Source of the DNA: Kordia sp039026955 | Lineage (GTDB): Bacteria > Bacteroidota > Bacteroidia > Flavobacteriales > Flavobacteriaceae | Reading direction: 5' to 3' | Length of the DNA stretch: 64,000 nucleotides | NCBI GenBank assembly: GCA_039026955.1 | Contig: JBCCLH010000010.1 | Location: 66,298 to 130,297, forward strand | Shown here: piece by piece, positions 1 to 9,521 of the stretch | Numbering within the stretch: the stretch's first letter is position 1 | Layout of the letters: every line of letters begins with the position of its first letter | Program-made: the position numbers and the translations under genes | The notes under the pieces: generated by a model | Told to the model about the DNA's origin: nothing | Seen by the model: only the letters and a program-made list of their open reading frames with translations | Databases searched by the model: none

Positions 1-387
1 AAACTGAGTGGTTTGGTAGACAAGCGCATGTACAAAGAAACCGTGTACAACGATCCTATTGAGCGTGCACAGGATATGAGTCGCATCTTAAAAGAAGAAG
101 AAAAGTGCGATTTGGTGATTTGTTTGTCACATATTGGTTATCATTATAAAAGACATCCTGAGCGTCCGTCTGACTTAAAATTAGCGTGTGCTACCAAAGA
201 TATCGATTTGATTATTGGTGGACATACGCATACGTTTTTACCGAAACCAACTATTGAAAAGAACAGCAAAGGAGAATCTGTCTTGGTGAATCAAGTAGGT
301 GCTTATGGTGTGTATGTGGGGCGAGTTGACTTTTATTTTGATGCTGAGAAGAATGTGATTGCTAATGGGAAGTCGATTGTTGTGTAG
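1..387 (+). CDS. Metallophosphatase (5'-nucleotidase type), C-terminal part
   Basis: The reading frame is open to the left edge, so the gene begins outside the window and only about 128 C-terminal residues are seen. The stretch VICLSHIGYH and the GGHTHTF motif are the late metal-binding histidine motifs of calcineurin-like metallophosphatases of the UshA/5'-nucleotidase family, followed by a short beta-rich end (NQVGAYGVYVGRV). In Bacteroidota this catalytic domain is often a separate protein, with the 5'-nucleotidase C-terminal domain encoded by a neighbouring gene; here the protein stops soon after the catalytic fold, which fits that split form. Substrate is unknown, probably nucleotides in the periplasm. 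Confidence 0.85.
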   Translation, partial: KLSGLVDKRMYKETVYNDPIERAQDMSRILKEEEKCDLVICLSHIGYHYKRHPERPSDLKLACATKDIDLIIGGHTHTFLPKPTIEKNSKGESVLVNQVGAYGVYVGRVDFYFDAEKNVIANGKSIVV

Positions 388-886
388 GTTGTTGGGTCTT
401 GGGTATTAGGTCGCTTTGCTTTTGGGTTTTGGTTGTTAGTTGTTAGAAACCATACTTTTTCATTTTACATTTAGCGATTTTATATTTTACATTTTATTTT
501 GTTTGTTGTCGGTTGGTCGCTTTGCTCCATTGTCGGTTGGTATCGAATTATATTCTTAGTTTGTTTACTAAACTTTTAAACTTCTGATTGTTGAGTTGCT
601 GTTGTTTTTTGAAGCTTCTCAATACTCAATACTAATATCTAAAACTAGTTAAAACTACTTTTTCATTTTACATTTTATTTCGTTTGTTGTCGGTTGGTCG
701 CTTTGCTCCGTAGTCGGTTGTCAGTTGTCGTTTGTGTGTTGGTATCGAATTATATTCTTGGTTTGTTTACTAAACTCCTAAACTTATAAACCCATAAACT
801 TTTTATTGTTGGTTTGAAGTTTCTTACGAAAGCAATAATTCAAAATTCAACACTCAAAATGTAACATTTAAACCATTAAGTTTCGT
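388..886. repeat. Intergenic mosaic of short repeated words
   Basis: No gene is seen. The stretch is built from words that recur elsewhere in this window: GGGTTTTGG-type runs, GTTGTCGGTTGGTCGC followed by TTTGCTC, ACTTTTTCATTTTACATTTT, AAACTCATAAAC-type runs, and AAAATTCAACACTCAAAA-type runs. The block around 470-560 is repeated around 658-760 in the same order. Confidence 0.8.
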
Positions 887-1561
887 TTAAATTTCTTCGG
901 TGGTCAATAATGGTTCGTCTTTGATGATGATGTATTGCCACATTTTAAAATTTGAATACATAAACAGCATGTCTGCAATCACGATATACAACGCATTGTA
1001 TCCTAAGAATAAATATACTCCATATGTAATTCCCATGAGCGTTGTGGTGACGCCTGCTGCCAAGAGTTTCATCGTTACAGCATCTCTTTTGCTTACATAC
1101 GCTATGATAGACATTAGCGAAAAGAATCCCACTGCGGACGTATAGAAAACTACTTCTGAAAAAATATTGTCTTCTATCTTATCTACAAAAAAGAAAAAGG
1201 GAGACATGTACATAATGACAAACGGAACTGCACTTACCAATAAACGTCTTGTAGAAATATAGTGTCCCTGCCACAACACAATGATTCCGTATAATGAAAG
1301 TCCGATAGCACAACTGGTAATTCCATTGATAAAGTCTTCTTCAATGATGAAACAATAATCGCCAATCATAAAGCCTACCAATGCCAGTAAATACAGTATA
1401 TTTTTTTGTTCTACACATAAAAAATAACTTAAAATGATCAAAGGAATTGGCAATACAAGAATGTAATTCCTAATAGTTAATTCTGGAAAAAAAAACCACA
1501 AAATATTTACACAAGAAATACACATCAATGCGGCAATAAGAAATACAGCGATTCTTTTCAT
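887..1561 (-). CDS. Multi-pass membrane protein, paralogue 1 of 4 (YhhN/TMEM86-like)
   Basis: A 224-residue protein with about seven or eight hydrophobic segments and very few charged residues. A GDYCF motif after the second or third segment and the general size resemble the YhhN/TMEM86 (lysoplasmalogenase-like) family, but the match is by eye and weak. It is the first of four related membrane proteins coded on this strand between 887 and 4212. A TACTTTTG box, a possible -7 element of the Bacteroidota type, lies at 1568-1575 just before the ATG, without a clear -33 TTG. Function unknown. Confidence 0.7.
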   Translation of the reverse strand: MKRIAVFLIAALMCISCVNILWFFFPELTIRNYILVLPIPLIILSYFLCVEQKNILYLLALVGFMIGDYCFIIEEDFINGITSCAIGLSLYGIIVLWQGHYISTRRLLVSAVPFVIMYMSPFFFFVDKIEDNIFSEVVFYTSAVGFFSLMSIIAYVSKRDAVTMKLLAAGVTTTLMGITYGVYLFLGYNALYIVIADMLFMYSNFKMWQYIIIKDEPLLTTEEI

Positions 1562-1635
1562 ATTTTACAAAAGTAACTTATTTCTGAAAAGAAATTCTAT
1601 ATTTTTTTGAATACAATTTTGTAGCTTTTTCAAAT

Positions 1636-2289
1636 TTAAGCATGTATTTCTTGGGCAATGGTGTAGCGATACATGGCATAATGCATCAGTAAAAATGTAA
1701 CAACAACGCCAAATTGCAATATCAAAATCTCACCAAAGAACATGTTATATCCATGAATGACCGTAGAGAATAAAAACAAACTCCCCGAAAAGAGCAACCA
1801 CAAGTTGGAACGAGTTTGTTGATTCACATAAATGAGCGAAGAAATTAAAAAGAAAAAGCCCACAAAAAAGGAATACAGGATGATGTAATTAAAGATATCG
1901 CCACGAACTGCATCCGAAAATAAAAGCAAAGGCGCTAAATACAATACTAAAAATGGAAGCGTTGCTATAATGACACTTTTAGTAGAGATGACACTTGCCT
2001 GTTTTAAACTGATCATCACATAAAAAAGAACACCTGCTGCATAAAAAACAATGCCGAGCTTAAAAAACGATTCTATATTAAAGAAGATAACTCCAAAAAA
2101 GGTACAAAACAAGGAAATGACAAAGAGCCAATTGACTTTTTTTATGGAATATAAATACAGCAATAATAGTATTGGCAATGGAAAAAATGTAGTGTACTGT
2201 CGGCTAATAATTTCAGGCACAAACACACCCAAAGCATCGAAAAAAAAGATGGTAAAATAGAGATATGTGAGTACTAGTTTTTTGGACAT
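1636..2289 (-). CDS. Multi-pass membrane protein, paralogue 2 of 4
   Basis: A 217-residue protein, almost entirely hydrophobic, with about eight predicted membrane segments. It shares with its neighbours the PLPILLLLY segment after the first two helices, a central STKS loop followed by a PFLVLYLAP helix, and a late NLWLL segment. This ordering is the same in the proteins at 887-1561, 2823-3512 and 3520-4212, so the four are taken as paralogues. YhhN-like lysoplasmalogenase is the best guess; no catalytic residue could be confirmed. ATG at 2289 is the start. Confidence 0.7.
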   Translation of the reverse strand: MSKKLVLTYLYFTIFFFDALGVFVPEIISRQYTTFFPLPILLLLYLYSIKKVNWLFVISLFCTFFGVIFFNIESFFKLGIVFYAAGVLFYVMISLKQASVISTKSVIIATLPFLVLYLAPLLLFSDAVRGDIFNYIILYSFFVGFFFLISSLIYVNQQTRSNLWLLFSGSLFLFSTVIHGYNMFFGEILILQFGVVVTFLLMHYAMYRYTIAQEIHA

Positions 2290-2411
2290 TCAGACGGTAA
2301 TTCTAAAGTAGTATTTAAGTTACGAATTTTTTTACAGAAATTAAATCTTTCCATTTTTTTTGTAAGCTATATTTTTTCGACGCGACTACAAACTCATTAA
2401 AAATCAACAAC

Positions 2412-2840
2412 ATGAAAAAATATATTCCATTTATCATCCGATTGGCAGTAGCTGTCATTTTGATACAAACCTTACGTTTTAAATTAACTGCACACCCAGA
2501 TAGTGTCGCCATTTTTACCGAAGTAGGATTAGAACCTTTTGGACGAATTGGTATCGGTATTGCCGAACTTATTGCTGGAATTTTAATCGTAATTCCAAGA
2601 ACCGCTTGGATTGGTGCAACACTTACTTTAGGAATCATTGGCGGAGCCATTATGATGCACTTAACAACCTTAGGTATTGAAGTTCCTTTTGAAGGAAAAC
2701 CTGACGGCGGTGTTTTGTTTATTACGGCAAATGTGGTCTTCCTACTAAGTGCCATCACACTATGGCTTGAACGTTTTAAGATTCCTTTCATCGGTAAAAG
2801 GTTTTCAACTCATTTTGAGTTATTAGACAATATCGGGTAA
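2412..2840 (+). CDS. DoxX-like membrane protein
   Basis: A 142-residue protein with four membrane helices; the segment GLEPFGRIGIGIAELIAGI and the following GATLTLGIIGGAI match the DoxX/DoxX-like family pattern (small four-helix quinone or thiol-redox associated proteins). It is the only plus-strand gene inside the four-paralogue membrane cluster. Its end overlaps the end of the minus-strand gene at 2823 by 18 bases, tail to tail. The physiological role of such stand-alone DoxX-like proteins is not known. Confidence 0.75.
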   Translation: MKKYIPFIIRLAVAVILIQTLRFKLTAHPDSVAIFTEVGLEPFGRIGIGIAELIAGILIVIPRTAWIGATLTLGIIGGAIMMHLTTLGIEVPFEGKPDGGVLFITANVVFLLSAITLWLERFKIPFIGKRFSTHFELLDNIG

Positions 2841-3512
2841 TGCACTTTTTCTATCTTCCAGCATAAATTTCAAAGAAAAATATAATATAAGACTGTAGCA
2901 GAAAAGTGATATGACAGTAAACAAGGTTTCCCCAATATACAGCTCGTTGATCATGATGATAATATTCATGATTCCCAAATTACAAGACACAATGAGCATC
3001 CATAAATTGGCTTGACTTTTATTTCTTAGGTAATAATACAGCGATAGTATGATATAGATCAGCACAAACACAATAAGCACTGACAGATATACAAAAGTTT
3101 CTCTGATTTCTTTGTAAATGATACACATCACTCTGTCGTATATGTAGATGATGGGCAATACAATAAGAATCAATCTGAAATATAAAAGACGTTCTTTTTT
3201 CTGTTTTTTATTCTTTAAATACATTAATCGAATTAGGAAAATATAAAAGAAGGTAAATAAAATGGACACTTCATAGACATACTTTCTAAGTCCTAGTAAT
3301 AATAAGATTCCCCCAAGAACTATAATCGCTAAGGAAAGAATGTATAAAAAACTTAGCGGTTCTTTTTTTTCGGTAAAATATATACTCAAAATAGCAAGTA
3401 CAGGAAGCGGATATAAGTATACCAAATCCGGTTTTTGTAGCAAGAATGCAGCCACCAATAACGCTGTGCTCGTTAAGTAAAATGCTACATATGTCGGTTT
3501 GGTGTACTTCAT
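2823..3512 (-). CDS. Multi-pass membrane protein, paralogue 3 of 4
   Basis: A 229-residue integral membrane protein beginning MKYTKPTYVAFYL. It is clearly closest to the next gene (3520-4212): both share KPTYVAF/KPTYIAF at the start, an IYFTEKK loop, a RLMYL/RLMYV loop, and the pattern NLWMLI followed by LG.MNIII and a LNELY/NELY element near the end. Eight hydrophobic segments are visible. Tandem duplication is the simple explanation. Function unknown; a YhhN-like fold is a tentative idea. Confidence 0.7.
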   Translation of the reverse strand: MKYTKPTYVAFYLTSTALLVAAFLLQKPDLVYLYPLPVLAILSIYFTEKKEPLSFLYILSLAIIVLGGILLLLGLRKYVYEVSILFTFFYIFLIRLMYLKNKKQKKERLLYFRLILIVLPIIYIYDRVMCIIYKEIRETFVYLSVLIVFVLIYIILSLYYYLRNKSQANLWMLIVSCNLGIMNIIIMINELYIGETLFTVISLFCYSLILYFSLKFMLEDRKSALPDIV

Positions 3513-3519
3513 GTATCCA

Positions 3520-4212
3520 TCATAATTTCAATAATTCTGTACTATCTTCATCATCGTGCAACATAAATTTCAATACAAAATATTGAATACACACACTACA
3601 AAATACAACAATTACGGTAAAAATGGTTTCGTACATGTACAACTCATTCAAACCAATAATAATATTCATAAAGCCGAGATTTGTCGCAGCAATCAACATC
3701 CACAGGTTTGCAGGCGACTTGTCTTTTAAATAATAATAAATGGCTGTTATGATATAGCTCAGCATAAAAAACATCAAACAACTAAAGTAAACCACTACTT
3801 CTTTGAGTTCTGCAGAGATCATATTGATCACCACATAATATACATACAATACAGGAATAGAAAATAAACCTACTTGCAGATAGGTTTTGAGTTCCGCTTT
3901 GGTCATGTGATTCCGCACATACATCAATCGCAAGTAAATGATATAAAAAAGTGAGAATAATACAGAAACGGCTTTTAAATGGTCGCGCATGCCCAAAATG
4001 AGTAAAATACCACCTGCCAAACCAATAACTTGCGAAATGATATACAACACACTTGTGGCATCTTTTTTTTCTGTAAAGTAGATGATGAGTATTGTAAGGA
4101 CAGTAAACGGTTGCGCATAAATTAAGCTAAACTTCTCGTAAAATATAGCTACAAGCATGGTCACCACAGCAGCAACTATGAAAGCAATATACGTCGGTTT
4201 AGTTAATTTCAT
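3520..4212 (-). CDS. Multi-pass membrane protein, paralogue 4 of 4
   Basis: A 230-residue integral membrane protein and the close paralogue of the downstream gene at 2823-3512, from which it is separated by 7 bases. It starts 6 bases after the stop of ligA on the same strand, so it may be transcribed with ligA. Shared landmarks are KPTYIAF, IYFTEKK, RLMYVRN, SPANLWMLI and NELYM. An acidic tail (DDEDS) ends the protein, probably cytoplasmic. No function can be assigned. Confidence 0.7.
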   Translation of the reverse strand: MKLTKPTYIAFIVAAVVTMLVAIFYEKFSLIYAQPFTVLTILIIYFTEKKDATSVLYIISQVIGLAGGILLILGMRDHLKAVSVLFSLFYIIYLRLMYVRNHMTKAELKTYLQVGLFSIPVLYVYYVVINMISAELKEVVVYFSCLMFFMLSYIITAIYYYLKDKSPANLWMLIAATNLGFMNIIIGLNELYMYETIFTVIVVFCSVCIQYFVLKFMLHDDEDSTELLKL

Positions 4213-4218
4213 ATAGTT

Positions 4219-6216
4219 TTATATCATATCCAAAAACTCATCTTCGGTTAATATGGTTATCGCTAACTTTTCAGCTTTTGCGCGTTTGCTTGGACCCATT
4301 TTATCACCTGCTACCACAAAAGATGTTTTAGAAGAAATGGAAGACGAGACTTTTCCTCCATTATTTTCTATGAGTTTTTTTAATTCGTTTCGTGAAACTT
4401 TTTCAAACACACCAGAAACGACAAACGATTTCCCCAACAAGGTTTCTGTCAATCCTTCCAATTGTGCTGCCGAAAATTCCAATTGCACACCATACGCTTG
4501 TAAACGTGTGATCATTTGCAAATTAGCTTCTTCTGCAAAAAATTGCGCTACACTTTCGGCGATCTTCACTCCTATTTCGTCGACTGCAACTAAATCTTCC
4601 GATGAAGCGTTTGCCAGCGCCTCAATCGATTTGTAGTGTTTAGCTAATTTTTTCGCCACCGTTTCACCCACATATCTGATGCCCAAGGCATACAATACAC
4701 GTTCAAACGGAATTTGCTTCGAGGCTTCAATTCCATTCACTAAATTTTCAGCACTTTTCTCTGCCATTCGCTCTAGCGGAATGATCTGCTCTTTGGTTAA
4801 TTCGTACAAATCCGCATAATTGGTGATGAGTCCTTCCTTGACTAACAACGCTACAGTTTCTCCTCCCAAACCATCAATATCCATCGCTTTGCGCGAAATA
4901 TAATGTTGAATTCTCCCCACAATTTGTGGTCTGCAACCCATGGTATTTGGACAGTAATGTTGCGCTTCTCCTTCTTTTCGTATCAATGGTGTTCCACATT
5001 CGGGGCAATGTGTGGCGTAAACCGTTGGTGTAGAATCTGCAGGTCGTAAGTCTAAATTGACGCCTACAATCTTTGGGATAATTTCTCCTCCTTTTTCCAC
5101 AAAAACAGTATCGCCTACGCGGATATCCAATTTAGCAATTTGATCGGCATTATGCAAGGAAGCCCGTTTTACAGTGGTTCCTGCGAGCAACACAGGTTCC
5201 AAATTTGCCACAGGCGTAATGGCTCCTGTACGACCAACTTGATAGGTAATTTCTTTTAATACGGTAGAAGCTTGCTCTGCTTTAAACTTGTATGCCATTG
5301 CCCAGCGCGGTGCTTTGGACGTGTAGCCAAGCTCATCCTGATAACGCAGATTGTTCACTTTGATCACGACACCATCAATCTCATACGCCAAATTATGACG
5401 ATGGATTTCCCAATGATTGACAAACTCTAAGATTTCATCCACGCTTTTGGCAACCGTTGCTACCGTTGGAACTTTAAATCCCCAATCGCGTGCTTTTTCT
5501 AAACTTTCGTATTGTGTGGTAATGGGTAATCTTTCGCCTTTTAAACTATATAATAAACATTCTAACGGACGTTTCGCCACTTCGCTACTGTCTTGTAGTT
5601 TTAAGCTTCCAGAAGCGGTATTTCGAGGATTCATGTATGGTTCTTCGCCATTTGCGACACGTTCTTCGTTCATTTTTTTAAATCCGTCAAGCGGAAGAAT
5701 GATCTCACCGCGAATGTCAAACTTTGGAGGAAAATCACCTTTTAGCTGTAAAGGCACCGTTTTAATCGTTTTGATATTATTCGTCACCTCATCTCCTTGA
5801 AAACCATCGCCACGCGTCACCGCACGAACCAACACACCGTTTTCGTAGGTAAGATTCATAGAAGCGCCGTCGTACTTTAACTCGCAGGTATATTCTACCG
5901 TTTCAATCCCTAGAATCTTTTGAATACGCTTTTCCCAATCCTCTAAATCCTCTTTTGAATACGAATTGTCCAACGAATACATACGATATTCATGCGTCAC
6001 GGTATTAAAGTTCTTTGTAATTGCCCCACCGACGCGTTGTGTTGGCGAATTCGGATCAAAAAACGCTGGATGTTTTGCTTCCAATTCCTGCAATTCTTTG
6101 AGTTTCATATCAAACTCATAGTCAGAAATAGTCGCATTATCTAATACATAATAATTGTAATTGTGCTCGCGTAATTCATCGCGTAAAGCGTTTAACGTTG
6201 CTTGAATATCACTCAT
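4219..6216 (-). CDS. ligA: NAD-dependent DNA ligase LigA
   Basis: A full-length 665-residue ligase that seals nicks in DNA using NAD+, essential for replication and repair. Domain order is as expected: N-terminal Ia domain (HNYNYYVLD, residues 18-26), adenylation domain with the lysine of ELKYDGAS (Lys114), OB fold with VEKGGEIIPKI, a four-cysteine zinc finger (CPECG ... HYCPNTMGC), helix-hairpin-helix repeats, and a C-terminal BRCT domain from about residue 590. Length is normal for the family. A TATATTTG box at 6246-6253 on this strand could be its -7 promoter element, though no -33 TTG sits at the right distance. Confidence 0.98.
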   Translation of the reverse strand: MSDIQATLNALRDELREHNYNYYVLDNATISDYEFDMKLKELQELEAKHPAFFDPNSPTQRVGGAITKNFNTVTHEYRMYSLDNSYSKEDLEDWEKRIQKILGIETVEYTCELKYDGASMNLTYENGVLVRAVTRGDGFQGDEVTNNIKTIKTVPLQLKGDFPPKFDIRGEIILPLDGFKKMNEERVANGEEPYMNPRNTASGSLKLQDSSEVAKRPLECLLYSLKGERLPITTQYESLEKARDWGFKVPTVATVAKSVDEILEFVNHWEIHRHNLAYEIDGVVIKVNNLRYQDELGYTSKAPRWAMAYKFKAEQASTVLKEITYQVGRTGAITPVANLEPVLLAGTTVKRASLHNADQIAKLDIRVGDTVFVEKGGEIIPKIVGVNLDLRPADSTPTVYATHCPECGTPLIRKEGEAQHYCPNTMGCRPQIVGRIQHYISRKAMDIDGLGGETVALLVKEGLITNYADLYELTKEQIIPLERMAEKSAENLVNGIEASKQIPFERVLYALGIRYVGETVAKKLAKHYKSIEALANASSEDLVAVDEIGVKIAESVAQFFAEEANLQMITRLQAYGVQLEFSAAQLEGLTETLLGKSFVVSGVFEKVSRNELKKLIENNGGKVSSSISSKTSFVVAGDKMGPSKRAKAEKLAITILTEDEFLDMI

Positions 6217-6290
6217 GAAGTTTACTTGTTATCGGGGTATGATAACAAATATAACAAACTAAGTTTGGGTTGCCATAGGATTGGGTGAGA

Positions 6291-7604
6291 TTATGTGGTA
6301 GCTACAGACTTTTTTCGCTTCGTATACCCATAAAATAAAATGTATCCATAACAAAGTAAAACTAAGATCAACGCCGTTTTAAATCCGAAGTTATCGGTAC
6401 ATAAACCGTATAATGGCGGAATGATTGCGCCACCGACAATCATGGTACATAAAATTCCGGAAGCTTGTGGTTTTAATTCATCCAATCCGCCTAAAGCGAG
6501 ACTAAAGATCGTTGGGAACATGATCGAATTGAATAATCCCACTGCTAAGATACTCCACATCGATACAAAACCTACGGTATTCATTGAGAGTAAAATCATC
6601 AATAAAGCACCTACGGCGAAGCCAATCAGTACTTTGGCAGGATCGATAATTTTAGTGAGATACGCTCCGATAAATCGTCCCACCATCGCGCCAGACCAGT
6701 AGAAAGTGACAAAGGCACCCACGATTGCTTTTGAATCCAACTCTGCCAAATCCGATCCGACAATCCATTCCGAAATACTTTTCATGGTTGGACTGTTTAC
6801 GATTGCTTCTGCTAGATTCATATCACGAAAATAGTTCGTCAAATAACTTCCGATGGCTACTTCGGCACCTACGTATACGAAGATTCCCATCGCTCCCATG
6901 ACTAAGGACGGTTTTTTTAATAAAGTTCCATAACCGCCTTTTGGTGCTTTTTGTAATAACTTTGGTAATTGCACATACACAAAGATTCCAGCTAAAATCA
7001 AGGTAAACGCTCCAATAGCAACAAATGGCAATTGCACGTTAGAAGCTTCTGCGGCAAAGTAAATTTCTTTATCTGCCTCTGTTAAAGCGGCAATTTCATC
7101 ACTCGTTTTGATTTTATCACTCAAAATAAACATCGCGCCGATGGCAGGTGCAATGGCAGTTCCTAAAGAATTAAATGCTTGCGACAAGTTCAATCGGCTT
7201 GAAGCGGTTTCTTCAGAACCCAACGCAGTCACATACGGATTGGCAGCTACTTGCAAAATGGTCATTCCGCTAGCTAGAATAAAAACGGCTAATAAAAACA
7301 GTACAAACAATCGCGACGATGCTGCGGGATAAAATAATAAACATCCTGCGCCCATAATGACCAAACCGAGAATGATTCCTCTTTTATAGCCTATTTTAGA
7401 AAGAATAAATCCTGCCGGAATGGAAAGCAATAAATACGCTCCAAAAAACGCAAATTGTATCAAACCCGATTGGAAATACGTCAACTCGAATACTTCTTTG
7501 AGTCGCGGAATCAACGGATCTACCAAAACGGTAATAAATCCCCAAAGGAAGAATAAAGAAGTTAAGAAGATAAAGGCACTTTTGTATGATTTGTTGGTGG
7601 TCAT
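6291..7604 (-). CDS. Sugar MFS transporter, FucP/GlcNAc permease type
   Basis: A 437-residue, twelve-helix major facilitator of the FucP/GluP family (proton-linked uptake of fucose, glucose/galactose or N-acetylglucosamine). Typical features are FLWGFITVLVDPLIPRLK in the first helix, FGAYLLLSIPAGF in the second and the QVAANPYVTALG segment around helix four. Its place beside glycosylasparaginase, GH92 and GH20 genes suggests it imports a sugar freed from N-glycans, most likely GlcNAc; this is inference from context. The ATG at 7604 is preceded directly by a degenerate CCCAAAA-rich repeat tract (7605-7635), like several other genes in this window. Confidence 0.88.
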   Translation of the reverse strand: MTTNKSYKSAFIFLTSLFFLWGFITVLVDPLIPRLKEVFELTYFQSGLIQFAFFGAYLLLSIPAGFILSKIGYKRGIILGLVIMGAGCLLFYPAASSRLFVLFLLAVFILASGMTILQVAANPYVTALGSEETASSRLNLSQAFNSLGTAIAPAIGAMFILSDKIKTSDEIAALTEADKEIYFAAEASNVQLPFVAIGAFTLILAGIFVYVQLPKLLQKAPKGGYGTLLKKPSLVMGAMGIFVYVGAEVAIGSYLTNYFRDMNLAEAIVNSPTMKSISEWIVGSDLAELDSKAIVGAFVTFYWSGAMVGRFIGAYLTKIIDPAKVLIGFAVGALLMILLSMNTVGFVSMWSILAVGLFNSIMFPTIFSLALGGLDELKPQASGILCTMIVGGAIIPPLYGLCTDNFGFKTALILVLLCYGYILFYGYTKRKKSVATT

Positions 7605-8298
7605 TTTTTTGGGTTTTAGGTGTTGGGTTTTGGGTCGCTTTGCTTTTTGGTTGTTGGTTGTTGGTTGTTGGTTGCTTTTAAATTACTTTTTCGTTTTACA
7701 TTTAGTATTTTTATTTAATATTTTTTCTTCGTTTGTTGTGGGTTGGTCGCTGCGCTCTGTTGTCGGTTGTTATTTAACTCTACTTGTTTTTCAAAGCTTA
7801 AACTTATAAACCTGTAAACTTTTAAACTTCTTTATTGTTGATCTTTTTGTTCGTTATTTTAATGTTTTCTAAGAAGGCCTCTCAATTCTCAATACTGATG
7901 TCTAAAAGCCGATTAGAACTACTTTTTCATTTTAAATTTTGTGATTCGTTGGTTGTTGGTTGTTGGTTGTTTGTTGTTTGTTGTTTGTTGTTTGTTGTTT
8001 GTTGTTTGAAAAATACTTTTACATTTTATATTTTGAGTTTTATATTTTATTTTTTCTTCGTTTGTTGTTGGTTATCGGTTGTGCGTTGATTTGTTTATGC
8101 GTTGATTTGTTTATGCGTTGATTTGTTGATTTTTTTTTACTCGTTATTGACTTTTCTTAGGAATTAATTCAAAATTCAACATTTAGCATTCAATATTTTA
8201 TTTTGTTATTCGTCAATTCGTTGATTTGTTGATTTGTTCTTTGAAATATCTCAATTCTCACATCTCACATCTCAGTACTAATACCTAATACCCAAAAC
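7605..8298. repeat. Intergenic repeat mosaic with 7-bp tandem arrays
   Basis: No gene is seen. It holds a GGTTGTT 7-bp array (about 7648-7676), a TTGTTTG 7-bp array (about 7966-8008), and three copies of a GCGTTGATTTGTTTAT unit (about 8090-8130), set among the common words of the other gaps (TTTCATTTTA-type, GTTGTCGGTTG-type, AATTCAAAATTCAACA-type, CTAATACCCAAAACC-type). Apparent open frames here arise from the low-complexity sequence. Confidence 0.8.
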
Positions 8299-9309
8299 CT
8301 AATCCCTAGTATCAAAGAAATCCGACTTATGACTCACATTTTCATTGTTTTGATAGGTTGTATAATAAAATCCTTCGTGGATGCAATAGGCTCCTGTTTC
8401 TCCTTTTTTGTTAACAGCAATGTAACCCACTTGAAAATCCTTGTAATTTGGACTTTTCTTGATAATGCGCCGTACCGCTTCTTCACAGGCTTCTTGTGGC
8501 GATTTTCCTTGTCGCATCAATTCTACAATCAAGAAACTTCCAACGGTTTTTAGTACTTCTTCGCCCATTCCTGTGGCTGTTGCTGCTCCTACTTCATTGT
8601 CTACAAACAATCCGGAACCTATGATTGCTGAATCGCCCACACGTCCTTGCATTTTGTATGCCAATCCGCTCGTGGTGCAGGCTCCTGAGATATCTCCGTT
8701 TTTATCAATCGCTAACATTCCGATCGTATCGTGATTTTCTATGTTGATAATGGGTTTGTATTCAGATTTCACTTTCCACTTTTCCCATGCTTTTTTAGAT
8801 GCTTCTGTCAATAGATTTTCTGGTGTAAATCCACTTTCTATTGCAAATTGCTTCGCGCCATTTCCTGCCATTAGCACATGTGGCGTATCTTCCATGACTT
8901 TTCGTGCTACTGCAATTGGATGCTTTATATTTTCAATACATACCACCGCGCCATAATCACCATTTTTATTCATGATACAAGCATCAAGCGTTACATTTCC
9001 GTCTCTATCGGGCAAACCGCCTTTTCCCACAGATTGATTTTTTTCATCTGCCTCTTCCACCATCACACCTTGTTCCACTGCATCTAGGGCAGACTTTCCC
9101 GCTTCTAAAACTTCCCATGCTTTTGCTGTCGCATTGGGAACATTCCACGTGGCAACTACCATCGGAATGGCAGGTTTTGTAGCTGAATTTTCTTTTTTGC
9201 TAGGTTCTTCCGTTGTTTTTTGCTCGTCTGCACAAGCATTTAATGCTGTTCCAACCGTCAATCCCAAACTGGTTAATGCAGCACTTTGTATAAACTTTCT
9301 TCTTTTCAT
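8299..9309 (-). CDS. Glycosylasparaginase (N4-(beta-GlcNAc)-L-asparaginase)
   Basis: A 336-residue Ntn-hydrolase that cuts the GlcNAc-asparagine bond, the last link left after N-glycoprotein breakdown. The proenzyme is expected to self-cleave before the threonine of HDTIG (Thr195), which becomes the nucleophile; the downstream GRVGDSAIIGSG and ATGMGEE segments bind substrate in this family. The N-terminus has a twin-arginine-like RRKFIQ motif and a lipobox-like LNAC (Cys26), so it is probably an envelope lipoprotein exported by Tat. It lies between the sugar permease and the GH92 gene on the same strand, which fits a role in N-glycan use. Confidence 0.92.
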   Translation of the reverse strand: MKRRKFIQSAALTSLGLTVGTALNACADEQKTTEEPSKKENSATKPAIPMVVATWNVPNATAKAWEVLEAGKSALDAVEQGVMVEEADEKNQSVGKGGLPDRDGNVTLDACIMNKNGDYGAVVCIENIKHPIAVARKVMEDTPHVLMAGNGAKQFAIESGFTPENLLTEASKKAWEKWKVKSEYKPIINIENHDTIGMLAIDKNGDISGACTTSGLAYKMQGRVGDSAIIGSGLFVDNEVGAATATGMGEEVLKTVGSFLIVELMRQGKSPQEACEEAVRRIIKKSPNYKDFQVGYIAVNKKGETGAYCIHEGFYYTTYQNNENVSHKSDFFDTRD

Positions 9310-9521
9310 GAATGATTGTATTTAGCACTGCTTTTCACGATTTTCAAATTAACTGAATAATCTGAAAAACAGTACATCGTATTTTAACTTCTTTTGATAC
9401 TATTTCGTTTTGTCACTTTAACCGCAGTCAAGAAGTATTGAGTATTCTCTTTCGAAAAGAATCTCGACTGCGCTCGATTTGACATTTATCTGTACAACAA
9501 TAATAGTTTACCTAATATCAA
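9310..9521. repeat. Gap with a REP-like fragment
   Basis: A 212-base gap without a gene. Around 9420-9485 it carries a fragment of a dispersed palindromic repeat: the words AGTCAAGAAGTATTGAG and TCTCGACTGCGCTCGATTTG resemble the arms of the element at 57569-57687. Confidence 0.5.

Noticed and set aside
7420..8089. Open frames in the 7605-8298 repeat gap
   Set aside because: Low-complexity repeats lacking stop codons; amino acid composition is not protein-like.
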